A stretch of 64,000 nucleotides of DNA, taken from positions 11,540,501-11,604,500 of the forward strand of contig CM061106.1 in the NCBI GenBank assembly GCA_030770545.1, given 5' to 3'. Positions 23,957-32,834 of this stretch are shown here, in pieces (position 1 is the stretch's first letter; the number at the start of each line of letters is the position of its first letter). Made by a program: the position numbers and the translations under genes. Source of the stretch: Macropodus opercularis (Eukaryota; Chordata; Actinopteri; Anabantiformes; Osphronemidae). The notes below the pieces were generated by a model, which saw only the letters and a list, made by a program, of their open reading frames with translations, was not told the DNA's origin and did no database searches.

Positions 23957-24109
23957 ATCCCTCCTGTTTGTCCTCCTGTGTACCCTGGGCAAGAAAAAAA
24001 ACTTTAACATTATATACATGAATAGCAAACATAATCTGCACGAATCATCATCAGACACATTCCACTTGATCTCTCATTTTCGGAACATGCATCATACATC
24101 AGGCATTGA

Positions 24110-25837
24110 TTATTCTGCTATGTCGATTAGGGAGATACACTCTTCCCGCTCGTCATCCTCGTAGATCTCTTTCTCCAGTTCCAGTTGTTGGATTGTGAAC
24201 TGCTGTGACACTGCCGTTTCAGCACTCTTCACAATGAGGCTACGGACACAGGGTATAACACAACAGGCCGAGAACATGAATAGAAGCAATACTATTCCTA
24301 ATCCAGTAAGGAAAGCCACAATAGTAGATTTCCATTGCCCAAACATTGAATCAAACCACTTTCCCCATGGATTTTCAACTGCAGAGTTTCGTGCCAATTC
24401 TTCCTTCAGACTTTTCAGGTTCTTTAGAGCGATGCTGACTGAACCGCCTGGAGCTGTGTTGTTTGGAATAAAAGTACAACATTCATCACCGAACATAACA
24501 CACAATCCTCCTTTCTCTGCTAACAACATGTCAACTCCCATACGGGTCTGCCATGCCATTAGGGAGGTAGGTGCCAGTTGTTCAGCCAGTCCTCTCATCC
24601 CATCGTGAGTAATGTTGACAAATCTCTGCTGATTGTAATAAATGTAATTAATCCATTCAGTGTTCTTAGCTACTTCAGCTATGGGGCCCATAAATGGAAT
24701 AGCTAATGTGAAGCCTCCTTTAACTTCATCCCGTGCTTTAAACTCATTCGGAATACCTCGTGGTTGTCCAATAGAGTCCAGGTAGACGGTGCTCAAACTC
24801 ATTTGAGCTCTGATATCAATGTTACGCCTACTCCTGTCTGTTTGTTGTTCCCTTCCTACGTGTATGTCACTTGTGAGAAACATTACTTGTGTGCAGGTGC
24901 CAGTCCAGTCTATCGGTAAAGTCTGTCTGGGAGCTCCTCCACACATCCACCACACGTCGGCAATCTCCCATACCAGTCGGTCGAAATCCCTGGTGTATGG
25001 AGGTGCCCTTGGTATGCCTGCAACGTTGTAGTAGGTGAGGTTGTTCCGTTTCTCGATATGCTCGGTCCAACCCGTTCCAATGGGCTTCCCCCATGTCTTG
25101 GTTATGTCCGTCACATTCCATGTGGTGGTGCAGGTTGGAAATTCTCCCAGTCGCTGTCCCTTTCCTGACCTGTGAAAACACTCAAACGTACAGTTTGCAC
25201 AAACCCCACTGGCCGGGAACTCCCCAGATTTACTAGCTGTTTTCTGTATGGGTTCCCCTGTAGGCCACTTGGGATCTATAGATTCACATACTGTCCAAAT
25301 GCGTCTAGATATGTTGTACACATTAAAATAAATGTTTTTTCCTGCTAGTCCCAGTACTGCTCTCATTGTACAGGGTACTTCACAATATTTTTTGTTAAAT
25401 GGGACTCTAGGGATGTAGTCCTTTAGTGGAGTTCCTGTGACTTGAGCGGTTAGTCGAATACTGCAAGAATCCTCTGACACCAGCTCCCTGTCTCGAGCTT
25501 CTTGATAACAGGAATGTGTGTCATAAGGAAAAGGAACCATAGTCAGTTGTGGTCGCGCCTTGGCACAGATCACACAAGACCCTTCAGTAATTGTCTTGGC
25601 CGTATAGTTGGTATATGCCAGCCATAGATTACCATCTGGATTGTCCTTGAGATAGTCCCGTGCTGCCTCCCATGCGTCCCAGTCCCTGATGGCTCGGCTC
25701 GGACGATGCAAGATGACCTTCACTGGAAATCCCTGCCCTGGTAAGAGACCATCTTCCCACAGCAACAGAGTCACTATAGCTATCACAGCTACAGTTCCAG
25801 CAGTTACCACTGCACACAGCTTACCCCTTGACATCAT
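24110..25837 (-). CDS. env: Retroviral envelope glycoprotein (Env)
   Basis: 575 codons, open throughout. The N-terminal hydrophobic stretch (about residues 8-26) fits a signal peptide/anchor. The surface subunit is cysteine-rich with many N-x-S/T sites. RSRR at 335-338 is a furin-type cleavage site between surface and transmembrane subunits. The transmembrane subunit has CX6CC (C446, C453, C454), the hallmark of covalently linked gamma-type Env, and a membrane anchor at about 504-528 followed by a short tail. It starts 66 bases after the pol stop and would be made from a spliced RNA using the donor near 32058. In the family this protein binds the receptor and fuses membranes. Fish carry captured env genes (for example percomORF), but this copy lies in a provirus with both LTRs. 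Confidence 0.9.
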   Translation of the reverse strand: MMSRGKLCAVVTAGTVAVIAIVTLLLWEDGLLPGQGFPVKVILHRPSRAIRDWDAWEAARDYLKDNPDGNLWLAYTNYTAKTITEGSCVICAKARPQLTMVPFPYDTHSCYQEARDRELVSEDSCSIRLTAQVTGTPLKDYIPRVPFNKKYCEVPCTMRAVLGLAGKNIYFNVYNISRRIWTVCESIDPKWPTGEPIQKTASKSGEFPASGVCANCTFECFHRSGKGQRLGEFPTCTTTWNVTDITKTWGKPIGTGWTEHIEKRNNLTYYNVAGIPRAPPYTRDFDRLVWEIADVWWMCGGAPRQTLPIDWTGTCTQVMFLTSDIHVGREQQTDRSRRNIDIRAQMSLSTVYLDSIGQPRGIPNEFKARDEVKGGFTLAIPFMGPIAEVAKNTEWINYIYYNQQRFVNITHDGMRGLAEQLAPTSLMAWQTRMGVDMLLAEKGGLCVMFGDECCTFIPNNTAPGGSVSIALKNLKSLKEELARNSAVENPWGKWFDSMFGQWKSTIVAFLTGLGIVLLLFMFSACCVIPCVRSLIVKSAETAVSQQFTIQQLELEKEIYEDDEREECISLIDIAE

Positions 25838-25903
25838 AGCTGGGAGCAGGGTTCAGATGATTTTTTCTGCGGCCAAGGGCTTTGGTGCCGGCCGACTTCC
25901 ACC

Positions 25904-28900
25904 CTACTCAGATGTCAGTGGTGGCAGCTTTTTGCAGTGGGTCTGGTGAATCCACTTGTCTCTCTCTGCTATCTTCAACGCTGTGGGTGTGGTCAGCAGG
26001 ACTGTGTAGGGGCCTTCCCAGCGGGGGCTGGACCAGTTCTTCCGTTTAATCACTTTGATGAGGACCTGGTCACCAGGCTGTGTAAGCGTCACCTGGGGAG
26101 ACAGATCATTATCTGGCAGATTATTTGCATTAACAACCTCTTTCTCCTTCAGCATTTTACACATCCAGTCTGCTAATGTGTGTGTGTCTTCTGCCTTTTC
26201 TTTAACATTAGTCATCATTGGTAACACGAAAGATCTCCCATGCAAAATCTCAAAAGGAGTTAATCCTCTATCTGTAGGAGTAATGCGCATATACATTTTT
26301 ACCAAATCTAAACACTCAGGCCATGGTCTGCCTGTCTGCTCCATGGTCTTTCTCAGTCTGCCTTTCACTGTGCCATTTGTTCGTTCCACCAATCCTGCAC
26401 TTTGTGGGTGGTATGAACAATGATTTTTCAGACATATTCCTAGATGTTCTGCCATTCGCGACACTACTTCGTTCACAAAATGTGTCCCGTTATCACTATA
26501 GATTACTTCTGGAATACCATGTTGTGGTATTATGTGTTTGCATATGGCTTTCGCTACTGTAAGAGCATCTGCTGTCTTACTTGGAACGATTTCAACCCAT
26601 TTTGAAAATGGATCTATGAGTACGAGGCAATACTTATACTGCTGGCTTGGTGTTAGTTCAATAAAGTCCATGTGTATGAACTGAAAAGGGTATTTAGCTT
26701 TGGGGAACTGTCCTCTTTTTGGTCTGAGATTACCTTGTGGATTATGTTTGCAACAGATGAGACATGATCTACAAAAATTTTTTGAGTACGTATTAAATCC
26801 ATAAGCATAGAAGTTCTGGTCAATTATTGCCAACATTCCCCCTGTTGAGACATGGCACGGCCCATGGCTCATTACAGCTGCTGTATGGAACAGACTTCTG
26901 GGTAGGCATGGCTTCTTGTTAATGTAGTAAACATCATTTTCAATTTGTGCTCCGTTTTTGAGCCAGTTTGCAACTTCTTGCTTAGGAGAGTTAGTTTGCA
27001 TGTCTCTGATAATTTCTATGTCTAGTGGCACTTGAGGAGAATCCTGTGCCACCATGACCATTATACCATGTTTTCCTTCTGCTGCTTCTTTCGCTATTTC
27101 ATCTGCAAACGCATTTCCTAGTGAAACTGAATCTTTCCCTTTTGTATGTGCCGCACATTTACACACTGCTAATGCTTCTGGCAAAAGCAGAGCTTGTAAT
27201 AATGCTTCCAACAGTTTTGCATGTTGCACTGTCTTTCCTGTAGAAGTTGTCATTCCTCTGCGAGCCCACTGGGCGGCAAAACAATGCAGTGTAGAAAAAG
27301 CATACTGACTGTCTGTGTACACTGTCAGTCTTTTCCCTTGTCCAGCTCTACATGCTTCAGTTAATGCTACGATTTCTGCAGCTTGTGCAGAATAGTGAGA
27401 TGGTAACTTCATTGCTGTGATGATAGTGTCCTGTGTAACTACCGCAAACCCAGACTGATTAGTACCTTGAGGAGTCTTTGAACATGATCCATCAACAAAC
27501 CAACATTCTCCTTCCTCTAAAGGAGTATCTTTCAAATCAGGTCGCGGTTTACACTGCTGTTCTGTGTCAGCTAAACAACGATGTGGCATTCCCTCCTGTG
27601 GATGTGGCAGGAGGGTTGCCGGGTTTAGAGTTGAACATCTTTTAATGGTCAAATGTGGTTGCGAAAGCAACGTTGACAGTAAAGACAAATGTCTCGCAGG
27701 AGACAGAAATGTCATTTTTGTCTGAGTCAATAACATGTCTACTTCATGAGGCACTAGCAGCTGCAGCGGGTGATAAAGCACAACCTCAGCTGAGGCTTGT
27801 ATGGCTAACGCTGCAGCACACACAGCTCTGACACAGCTAGGCAAAGCACATGCAACTGGATCTAATCTCTTAGAGTAGTAAGCCACAGGCTTCATCTTGC
27901 CTCCCATCTGCTGTGCTAACATAGACGTCATAAATGAACCCTTACAATCAACAGTCTGTACAAAGGGCTTGGTGTAGTCTGGTAGCCCAATAACAGTGGA
28001 GCTGGTAAGTGCTTGTTTCAGCTCAGTGAAAGCTTTTTCTGCTGCATCTGTCCACTGCAAAGTTTGTTTCATAGTCATTGGTTCATCATAGATGAGATCT
28101 AACAACGGTTGTGTCATTTGTGCATAATTTGGGATCCACAACCTACAATAGTTGCACAACCCTAGAAAACTCATCATGTGTTGCTTTGTGACGGGTTTCG
28201 GTGCATCTAATATAGACTTCTTCCTGGTGTCTGTGATTCTTCGACCTTCAGGAGTTACTTCATGGCCTAAGAAAATTACAGCTTGTCTGGCCCACTGTAA
28301 CTTTGAAAGTGAGGCCTTGTTTCCTGTCTTATGTAAATGTTTAAATAGTGCCACAGAAACCTGCTTGTTATGTTCTTCTGTGTCTGATGCTATTAATAGA
28401 TCATCTACATATACCAATAGTTGGCTGTGTTCAGGCATTTGGAAATCAGCCAAACAATTATTTATTTCTGCAGTGAATATAGTAGGACTGTCACAGAAAC
28501 CTTGTGGTAACCGAGTATAAGTATACTTCTTTCCCTGATATGTAAAACCAAACCATCCTTGTGACTCTTGTGCTAATGGTATGGAAAAGAAAGCATTACT
28601 TAAATCAGCTACAGTAAACCACTTCATTTCAACTCTTAATTGGTTTAACAATGTGTGTGGATCAGGCACGCATGGGGCCCTGCTTTCCACAGCTTGATTT
28701 ACTGCTCTCAGGTCCTGGACCATCCTCCATTGTCCCGTTTCTGCTTTTCTGACAGGAAAAATGGGAGTGTTGCATGGAGCATCTGGAGCTTGAATTATGA
28801 TGCCTGCTTTAATCATATCAGCTATCACTGGCTGGATGCCTCTCTCTGCATCTGGTTTAAGTGGATACTGACGGACACGAGGTCTATAGTCCGTTTTTGG

Positions 28901-29008
28901 TTTTATCACTACAGGTCGAGCAGTAGTCATTAAACCTACATCTGCTTTTCCCTTAGACCAAAATTCATCAGGAACTGTTTTCAACAGTGGATCTGTTACT
29001 GTTGACAT
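25904..29008 (-). CDS. pol: Retroviral Pol (reverse transcriptase, RNase H, integrase)
   Basis: 1034 codons counted from the first ATG; the true product probably begins upstream in the pro frame. Reverse transcriptase: VADLSNAFF (D135), LPQGF, YVDD (200-203). RNase H: D506, E545, D566, D636. Integrase: HHCC zinc domain (H715, H719, C746, C749) and DDE core (D781, D839, E875), then an SH3-like C-terminal tail. All catalytic residues are present and the frame is unbroken. It is in frame with pro, from which a single UGA (29026-29024) and five codons separate it. Gamma-type retroviruses normally make pro and pol as one frame, so this UGA is either a second readthrough site or an inactivating change. 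Confidence 0.92.
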   Translation of the reverse strand: MSTVTDPLLKTVPDEFWSKGKADVGLMTTARPVVIKPKTDYRPRVRQYPLKPDAERGIQPVIADMIKAGIIIQAPDAPCNTPIFPVRKAETGQWRMVQDLRAVNQAVESRAPCVPDPHTLLNQLRVEMKWFTVADLSNAFFSIPLAQESQGWFGFTYQGKKYTYTRLPQGFCDSPTIFTAEINNCLADFQMPEHSQLLVYVDDLLIASDTEEHNKQVSVALFKHLHKTGNKASLSKLQWARQAVIFLGHEVTPEGRRITDTRKKSILDAPKPVTKQHMMSFLGLCNYCRLWIPNYAQMTQPLLDLIYDEPMTMKQTLQWTDAAEKAFTELKQALTSSTVIGLPDYTKPFVQTVDCKGSFMTSMLAQQMGGKMKPVAYYSKRLDPVACALPSCVRAVCAAALAIQASAEVVLYHPLQLLVPHEVDMLLTQTKMTFLSPARHLSLLSTLLSQPHLTIKRCSTLNPATLLPHPQEGMPHRCLADTEQQCKPRPDLKDTPLEEGECWFVDGSCSKTPQGTNQSGFAVVTQDTIITAMKLPSHYSAQAAEIVALTEACRAGQGKRLTVYTDSQYAFSTLHCFAAQWARRGMTTSTGKTVQHAKLLEALLQALLLPEALAVCKCAAHTKGKDSVSLGNAFADEIAKEAAEGKHGIMVMVAQDSPQVPLDIEIIRDMQTNSPKQEVANWLKNGAQIENDVYYINKKPCLPRSLFHTAAVMSHGPCHVSTGGMLAIIDQNFYAYGFNTYSKNFCRSCLICCKHNPQGNLRPKRGQFPKAKYPFQFIHMDFIELTPSQQYKYCLVLIDPFSKWVEIVPSKTADALTVAKAICKHIIPQHGIPEVIYSDNGTHFVNEVVSRMAEHLGICLKNHCSYHPQSAGLVERTNGTVKGRLRKTMEQTGRPWPECLDLVKMYMRITPTDRGLTPFEILHGRSFVLPMMTNVKEKAEDTHTLADWMCKMLKEKEVVNANNLPDNDLSPQVTLTQPGDQVLIKVIKRKNWSSPRWEGPYTVLLTTPTALKIAERDKWIHQTHCKKLPPLTSE

Positions 29009-29023
29009 TATTGGGCATGGCTG

Positions 29024-29761
29024 TCATTTAGACTCATAAAAACTCTCTAAGTGGGTGTGTGGTGTGAGCGTCACCACCCAGCCTAAAGGTTTTCTCCATC
29101 TGTCTCGGGTGTGATTTATTTCCCACCCGTCTTGATCAGGCTCTGGCTTCCAGTGGGTGCGTCTCATTGTCTCTTTCAACCACGGGCCCAGAAACTCCCA
29201 TTTGTGCTGGGGGTTAGAGACATAGTCTCCTGATTGGCTGTTATCAGCCAGTTTTAGTAATTCTTTCCCTATTTTCCCTGGGTCTGGATTTGGGAAATCT
29301 AAAGACCAATAATACTGTGGTATCCCACTGGCTAAGAGGGGATATGTAGGCACTGTTTCATCTTTTCCTATAGCCACCATTCCTTTTGAGGTGGGTACGA
29401 CGGAAATATGTAATTTTATCATTAGATCTCGCCCTAAGAGGTTCACTGGACACGCTGGACACATAACTACAGGTGCTGTTATTTCTAAGTTAGTCTGAAG
29501 ATCTCTAACAGACACTGGTTTAGACACTGCATTCGATGTTATTCTGCCGTTTGCTGATTGTACAAAAATACGGTCGTTTGAAGCAGAAACTCCCTCAACG
29601 TGCTCTTTTAAAACTGTGCGATCTGCTCCTGAATCACATAAAAAAACGACGTCACGACCTTCTACTGTCAGAGTTCTTGTGGGAGTGTTCTTGTTACCGG
29701 TCTGTGCTACTAATGTTTCTATCACACAAGTGAGGTCTAAAAAATCATCAGGTCTGTCCAT
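29024..29761 (-). CDS. pro: Retroviral protease region (Pro)
   Basis: 245 codons from the first ATG, in the same frame as gag: the gag UGA and nine codons precede that ATG. LCDSGADRTVL (D43) is the aspartic protease active site, and LLGRDLM further on matches the conserved C-terminal block of retropepsins. The last 120 residues (LGPWLKETMRR...) are the linker to reverse transcriptase. It would be made as a gag-pro(-pol) fusion by readthrough of UGA. It ends at UGA 29026-29024 directly ahead of pol. Confidence 0.88.
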   Translation of the reverse strand: MDRPDDFLDLTCVIETLVAQTGNKNTPTRTLTVEGRDVVFLCDSGADRTVLKEHVEGVSASNDRIFVQSANGRITSNAVSKPVSVRDLQTNLEITAPVVMCPACPVNLLGRDLMIKLHISVVPTSKGMVAIGKDETVPTYPLLASGIPQYYWSLDFPNPDPGKIGKELLKLADNSQSGDYVSNPQHKWEFLGPWLKETMRRTHWKPEPDQDGWEINHTRDRWRKPLGWVVTLTPHTHLESFYESK

Positions 29762-29780
29762 GTCTGGTGAACTCTCCTGC

Positions 29781-29791
29781 GGGCCTAGTCA
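29781..29791 (-). promoter_or_regulatory. Gag/pro readthrough stop UGA-CUAG
   Basis: The gag stop (29791-29789) reads UGA and is followed by CUAGGCCC; pro continues in the same frame. UGA followed by CUA(G) is a known high-readthrough context in alphaviruses and in some vertebrate mRNAs. Gammaretroviruses use readthrough at this junction, usually at UAG with a downstream pseudoknot. Confidence 0.7.
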
Positions 29792-31384
29792 ATTATTAGG
29801 ATTAAATGGATTTTGTCTACTATATTCTGTAGGCCTTCGTTGTTGTTTCCTGAGTTTCTCAGGGCAGTTTCGGGCTATGTGTCCTGGCTTGTCACAAGTG
29901 TAACATCGATCATGTTTAGGTGGACCTCCTCTAAACCGACCACGCCCCCTCCCTCTGAGGCTCCCTCGGCCTCTACCGGGGGGGCCTTGGAAAAACACTT
30001 CTGCTCCTGAGTTGTCATCTGCTCCAAATAAGCCGTAAACAGCTGCTTCAACACTTTTCTTCTTTTTCTTAGCTAATACTTCACTAGCATGTCTGGCAAA
30101 GTTCATAATGTGGTTAACATCATCTGTGGTGTAATTTACGTTATGCTTTCTAATAAAATCTGAAATTGGACCTCTAAATCCTGCTAATAACGCCTGTTTT
30201 AGCTGGTTCTGATAAGCTGAATCAGGCGCCTGTTCTTCCGGAAGGCCACAATGTGCTTTGAACACGTTTTCTAAACGTTCCCTGTATTCATACACATCCT
30301 CCCCATCTTTCTGGCGACACTGGGCAATTTTTATATAGTCTGGTCGTGCTCTCCATATTCTTCTTATTTCCACATAGACTGCTTCTCTCTGTGCTGTCAA
30401 AGCAGCACTACTGGCTCCAAGCCACGTGTCATCTGCTGCTTTTCCCGTGAATTGTCCTCTCACACGTCCCCAATGAAACAGGAGACATTTCCTGAATGTC
30501 TGCATGACCTCCCACCCATTTAACCCAAAGGAGTCAACTAATTGTTTATGTTTCTCAATCCACTGTTCAGGGTCAACTGTGGGGTCACCTAATGCTCTGC
30601 AAGCTTCACTACAGTCTGTTTCTGTCCATGGTCGATAAACACGCATGGTTCTTTCTTGATTTCCTACTCCAAAATTTGGATTAGCTACCTCAATCATGGG
30701 AAACACCTGGTCTGGCCCAGGGGTCGGAGAATCTGGCATTGGGCCATAATCCTCGCAATCATCATCATCTAACCCATAGGTTACACTGATATGTTTAAGA
30801 TCTGGATACTGTGCAGCCACATCCACGCTGGCTGCTTTTGATTTTAATTTCTCACTCTTCTCTTCCTTTCCCCTCGTGTTATATGCTATTGGAGAGGACG
30901 GACCTGCCGCCTTGTCTCTGGTTTGTTTTATCTGGTCATCGATTTGTTTATGCAATTTTTGCAACCGAGTGGTAACCCTATCTCCGGCATCCTTTGCCTC
31001 CTGCTCTCTCCTCCTTTGTTCTCTCAATAACCTTCCTCGCACCGATTCTTCATCTGGTTTCACAAGAGCTGCTGCTTGTAATGCAGCCTGGCCTTCTTTC
31101 TTTGCCTGTTTTTCCTTTATCTGTCCTTGTCTCTTCACCGCTTGCTTATTCCACTCTGCTGCTGCCAACCACTGTTTTTGTAATTTTTCTTTACGTTTAC
31201 CTTTTTCTTTTGTCATCTTTTTGTCTAATTTAGACAGAAGGCTACGACAATCATCAGGCACTAATTTGCCACTAAATTCATATTTTTTCTCCCATTCGCC
31301 GATCCACTTAACATGCTGTGGATCTAACGACGCCATAAACTTCGTGTCCCCCTCCAAAAGGGGCTTACTGTTTGTTTTCCCCAT
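29789..31384 (-). CDS. gag: Retroviral Gag polyprotein
   Basis: 531 codons, unbroken. It starts MGKTNSKP, with Gly2 as the myristoylation site that sends Gag to the plasma membrane. A long lysine/glutamate-rich, likely coiled-coil segment (about 50-180) follows, then a proline-rich linker (PMPDSPTPGP), the capsid-like region (about 250-450), an RGRG-rich basic box (about 470-490) and one CCHC zinc knuckle CYTCDKPGHIARNC (494-507) for RNA binding. One knuckle is usual in gamma-type Gag. It ends in UGA-CUAG. The ATG lies 893 bases inside the 5' LTR border, after a long structured leader. Confidence 0.92.
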   Translation of the reverse strand: MGKTNSKPLLEGDTKFMASLDPQHVKWIGEWEKKYEFSGKLVPDDCRSLLSKLDKKMTKEKGKRKEKLQKQWLAAAEWNKQAVKRQGQIKEKQAKKEGQAALQAAALVKPDEESVRGRLLREQRRREQEAKDAGDRVTTRLQKLHKQIDDQIKQTRDKAAGPSSPIAYNTRGKEEKSEKLKSKAASVDVAAQYPDLKHISVTYGLDDDDCEDYGPMPDSPTPGPDQVFPMIEVANPNFGVGNQERTMRVYRPWTETDCSEACRALGDPTVDPEQWIEKHKQLVDSFGLNGWEVMQTFRKCLLFHWGRVRGQFTGKAADDTWLGASSAALTAQREAVYVEIRRIWRARPDYIKIAQCRQKDGEDVYEYRERLENVFKAHCGLPEEQAPDSAYQNQLKQALLAGFRGPISDFIRKHNVNYTTDDVNHIMNFARHASEVLAKKKKKSVEAAVYGLFGADDNSGAEVFFQGPPGRGRGSLRGRGRGRFRGGPPKHDRCYTCDKPGHIARNCPEKLRKQQRRPTEYSRQNPFNPNN

Positions 31385-31409
31385 CTCTCCTGTATGGAAT
31401 AGGCTTTAG

Positions 31410-31556
31410 TATTATACTTTATTAACGGACTCTATTAATATCTTATTATTAATAGGCTTTATCAATAGCCTTTATTAATATACTTTGTTAATAGGCTTTA
31501 TCAATAGCCTTTATTAATACACTTTGTTAATACACTTTTATTAATAGACTTTGGAC
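31410..31556. repeat. AT-rich tandem repeat in the retroviral leader
   Basis: Units built on TTAATAGGCTTTATCAATAG and CTTTATTAATA(TC)ACTTTG recur four to five times immediately 5' of gag (on the sense strand). Unusual for a retroviral leader. It could be a polymorphic minisatellite. Confidence 0.7.
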
Positions 31557-31907
31557 TGAGTCAACGATTTGCCACCTTCTCACGTGTCCATCGACTACAT
31601 CAAGCTTCTACAGGTCTATCACCTGCGGACGTAGCTGAACAAATGAGCAGCATTTCAATTTTGGCTCAGTCCTACAATAGTATTTTCAAACTTAATATGA
31701 GAATCCGAGCCCCGCAACCTAGGCGGTGAAACTTCTGACTTGGATTCTCCTAATGACACACAGTTTCCTTAATTCACCCCTCATATAGTACGTGTGGCTG
31801 GGTTACGTTAACACCGTCAGGTTTCCCCCAGTCACACGTTTTCTGCGTCAATGGGTGACTTTCACACTTCACACATCACTAATGCATTAGACTGAACATT
31901 CACTGAA

Positions 31908-32027
31908 GAGTAACTACGTCTACTCCTCCCTCGGACAATTACGTCTGTCCGCTTGAGAAAATAAGTACGTCTATTTTCTCCTAGAACAATTACGTCTGTT
32001 CTACGTGGAAATGCGACCTGCCATTTC
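31908..32027 (-). promoter_or_regulatory. Array of stem-loops in the retroviral leader, candidate packaging signal
   Basis: Four inverted repeats enclose an 8-base loop reading GACGTANT on the sense strand: 31908-31925 (5-bp stem), 31932-31951 (6 bp), 31955-31980 (9 bp), 31982-32003 (7 bp). The stem sequences differ but remain fully paired. A fifth, 32008-32027 (6 bp), has another 8-base loop. The array lies about 250-370 bases past the 5' LTR, 3' of the splice donor and 5' of gag, so only unspliced RNA contains it. GACG-loop hairpins are part of the gammaretroviral packaging signal; the function here is inferred. Confidence 0.65.
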
Positions 32028-32052
32028 ACACACACCGCGCTTTTTCAGCGGT

Positions 32053-32059
32053 ACTTACT
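32053..32059 (-). promoter_or_regulatory. Candidate splice donor for env mRNA
   Basis: Sense strand A/GTAAGT (complement of 32053-32058) lies about 218 bases after the 5' LTR, the usual place for the retroviral major splice donor. Confidence 0.5.
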
Positions 32060-32251
32060 CTTTGTCTTGCCCTGGTCAGATGCCTCTCAGGAATCGTCAT
32101 CAGTGAGCGAAGAGGGGGATTTCAGGAGCTATTCAACCGGCCCAGCAGACGAATTCACGCTCCGGGTCTTTTGTTCCGACCGTCCTAGACGAATCGACTG
32201 TGCACAGATTTCGGTCCTCCGTTGTCCTCCCCTTCGACGCTGAATCTTGAC

Positions 32252-32271
32252 TCCCGGGTCCTTCGGCACCA
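32252..32271 (-). promoter_or_regulatory. tRNA-Phe-like primer-binding site with 2-base insertion
   Basis: The sense strand 5 bases after the 5' LTR reads TGGTGCCGAA, then GG, then ACCCGGGA. Without the GG this is an 18-base complement of the tRNA-Phe 3' end as I know it. Confidence 0.6.
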
Positions 32272-32276
32272 AGAAA

Positions 32277-32834
32277 TGTTGGGTCCAACCTGCCAACACT
32301 TAAACAATCGCAGAGACACCTGACACATGAAGACAAAGTCGAGAATCTCAGCTTCTTTTACTCGTGCACGAGGGGAGCCTCTCTGAACACAACAACTTAG
32401 TGGCCAGCTGGAGAACTCCAAACTCCTCTCTCGCACACGGGTCTTTTATTGAGATCAGTATGAAAGTCACTCCTTCTACATCTGGTGCAATAAAATACAA
32501 GACAAGTCCATATATGGTAGACAACATATACATAGGTTGTGAAGCTTCCTCCTTTGATGAAGGCTGTTTCCCAAACACTACAAGTCGTAAAAGATGCATG
32601 CAGGCATAGCAAGATAGTGGACAGCTCCATGTGGTGTCAAATACCTATGGAGCTGTAAAGCAATAAAATGTGGTCTGCATAATCTCCTCCTGACATAGGT
32701 GGTAAAACCACTCTCCTCTAATACTATAAATCGTTCCATGTTTATAAAAGTAAAAACAAGAGGTTACAGGTCACAGAGACACAGACAGGACCAAACACAG
32801 AGAGGACAATGCTTATGCTCCATATCCTCTAACA
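32277..32834 (-). repeat. 5' LTR of the retrovirus
   Basis: 558 bp, same ends as 23385-23956. It drives transcription leftward. It is followed at 32835 by ACCACC, which does not match the base pairs left of the other LTR. Confidence 0.9.

Larger units (their letters stand above)
23385..32834 (-). mobile_element. Near-complete class I (gamma-type) endogenous retrovirus
   Basis: Order from right to left: 5' LTR 32277-32834, primer site 32271-32252, splice donor near 32058, leader hairpins 31908-32027, gag, pro, pol, env, polypurine tract (purine-rich minus-strand run ending AGGAGGGAT at 23957), 3' LTR 23385-23956. Gag, pro and pol share one frame and are separated by two UGA codons only; env is open. 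Class I assignment rests on the stop-codon gag/pro arrangement, the integrase layout and the CX6CC motif of the transmembrane subunit. The LTRs differ at about 16 positions in some 555 (about 3 percent by eye) plus two indels. No target duplication is found: AAGC at left, ACCA at right. Confidence 0.9.

Noticed and set aside
24110..25837. Env as a domesticated host gene (percomORF-like)
   Set aside because: It sits in a provirus with gag, pro, pol and both LTRs; nothing shows it is kept for the host.
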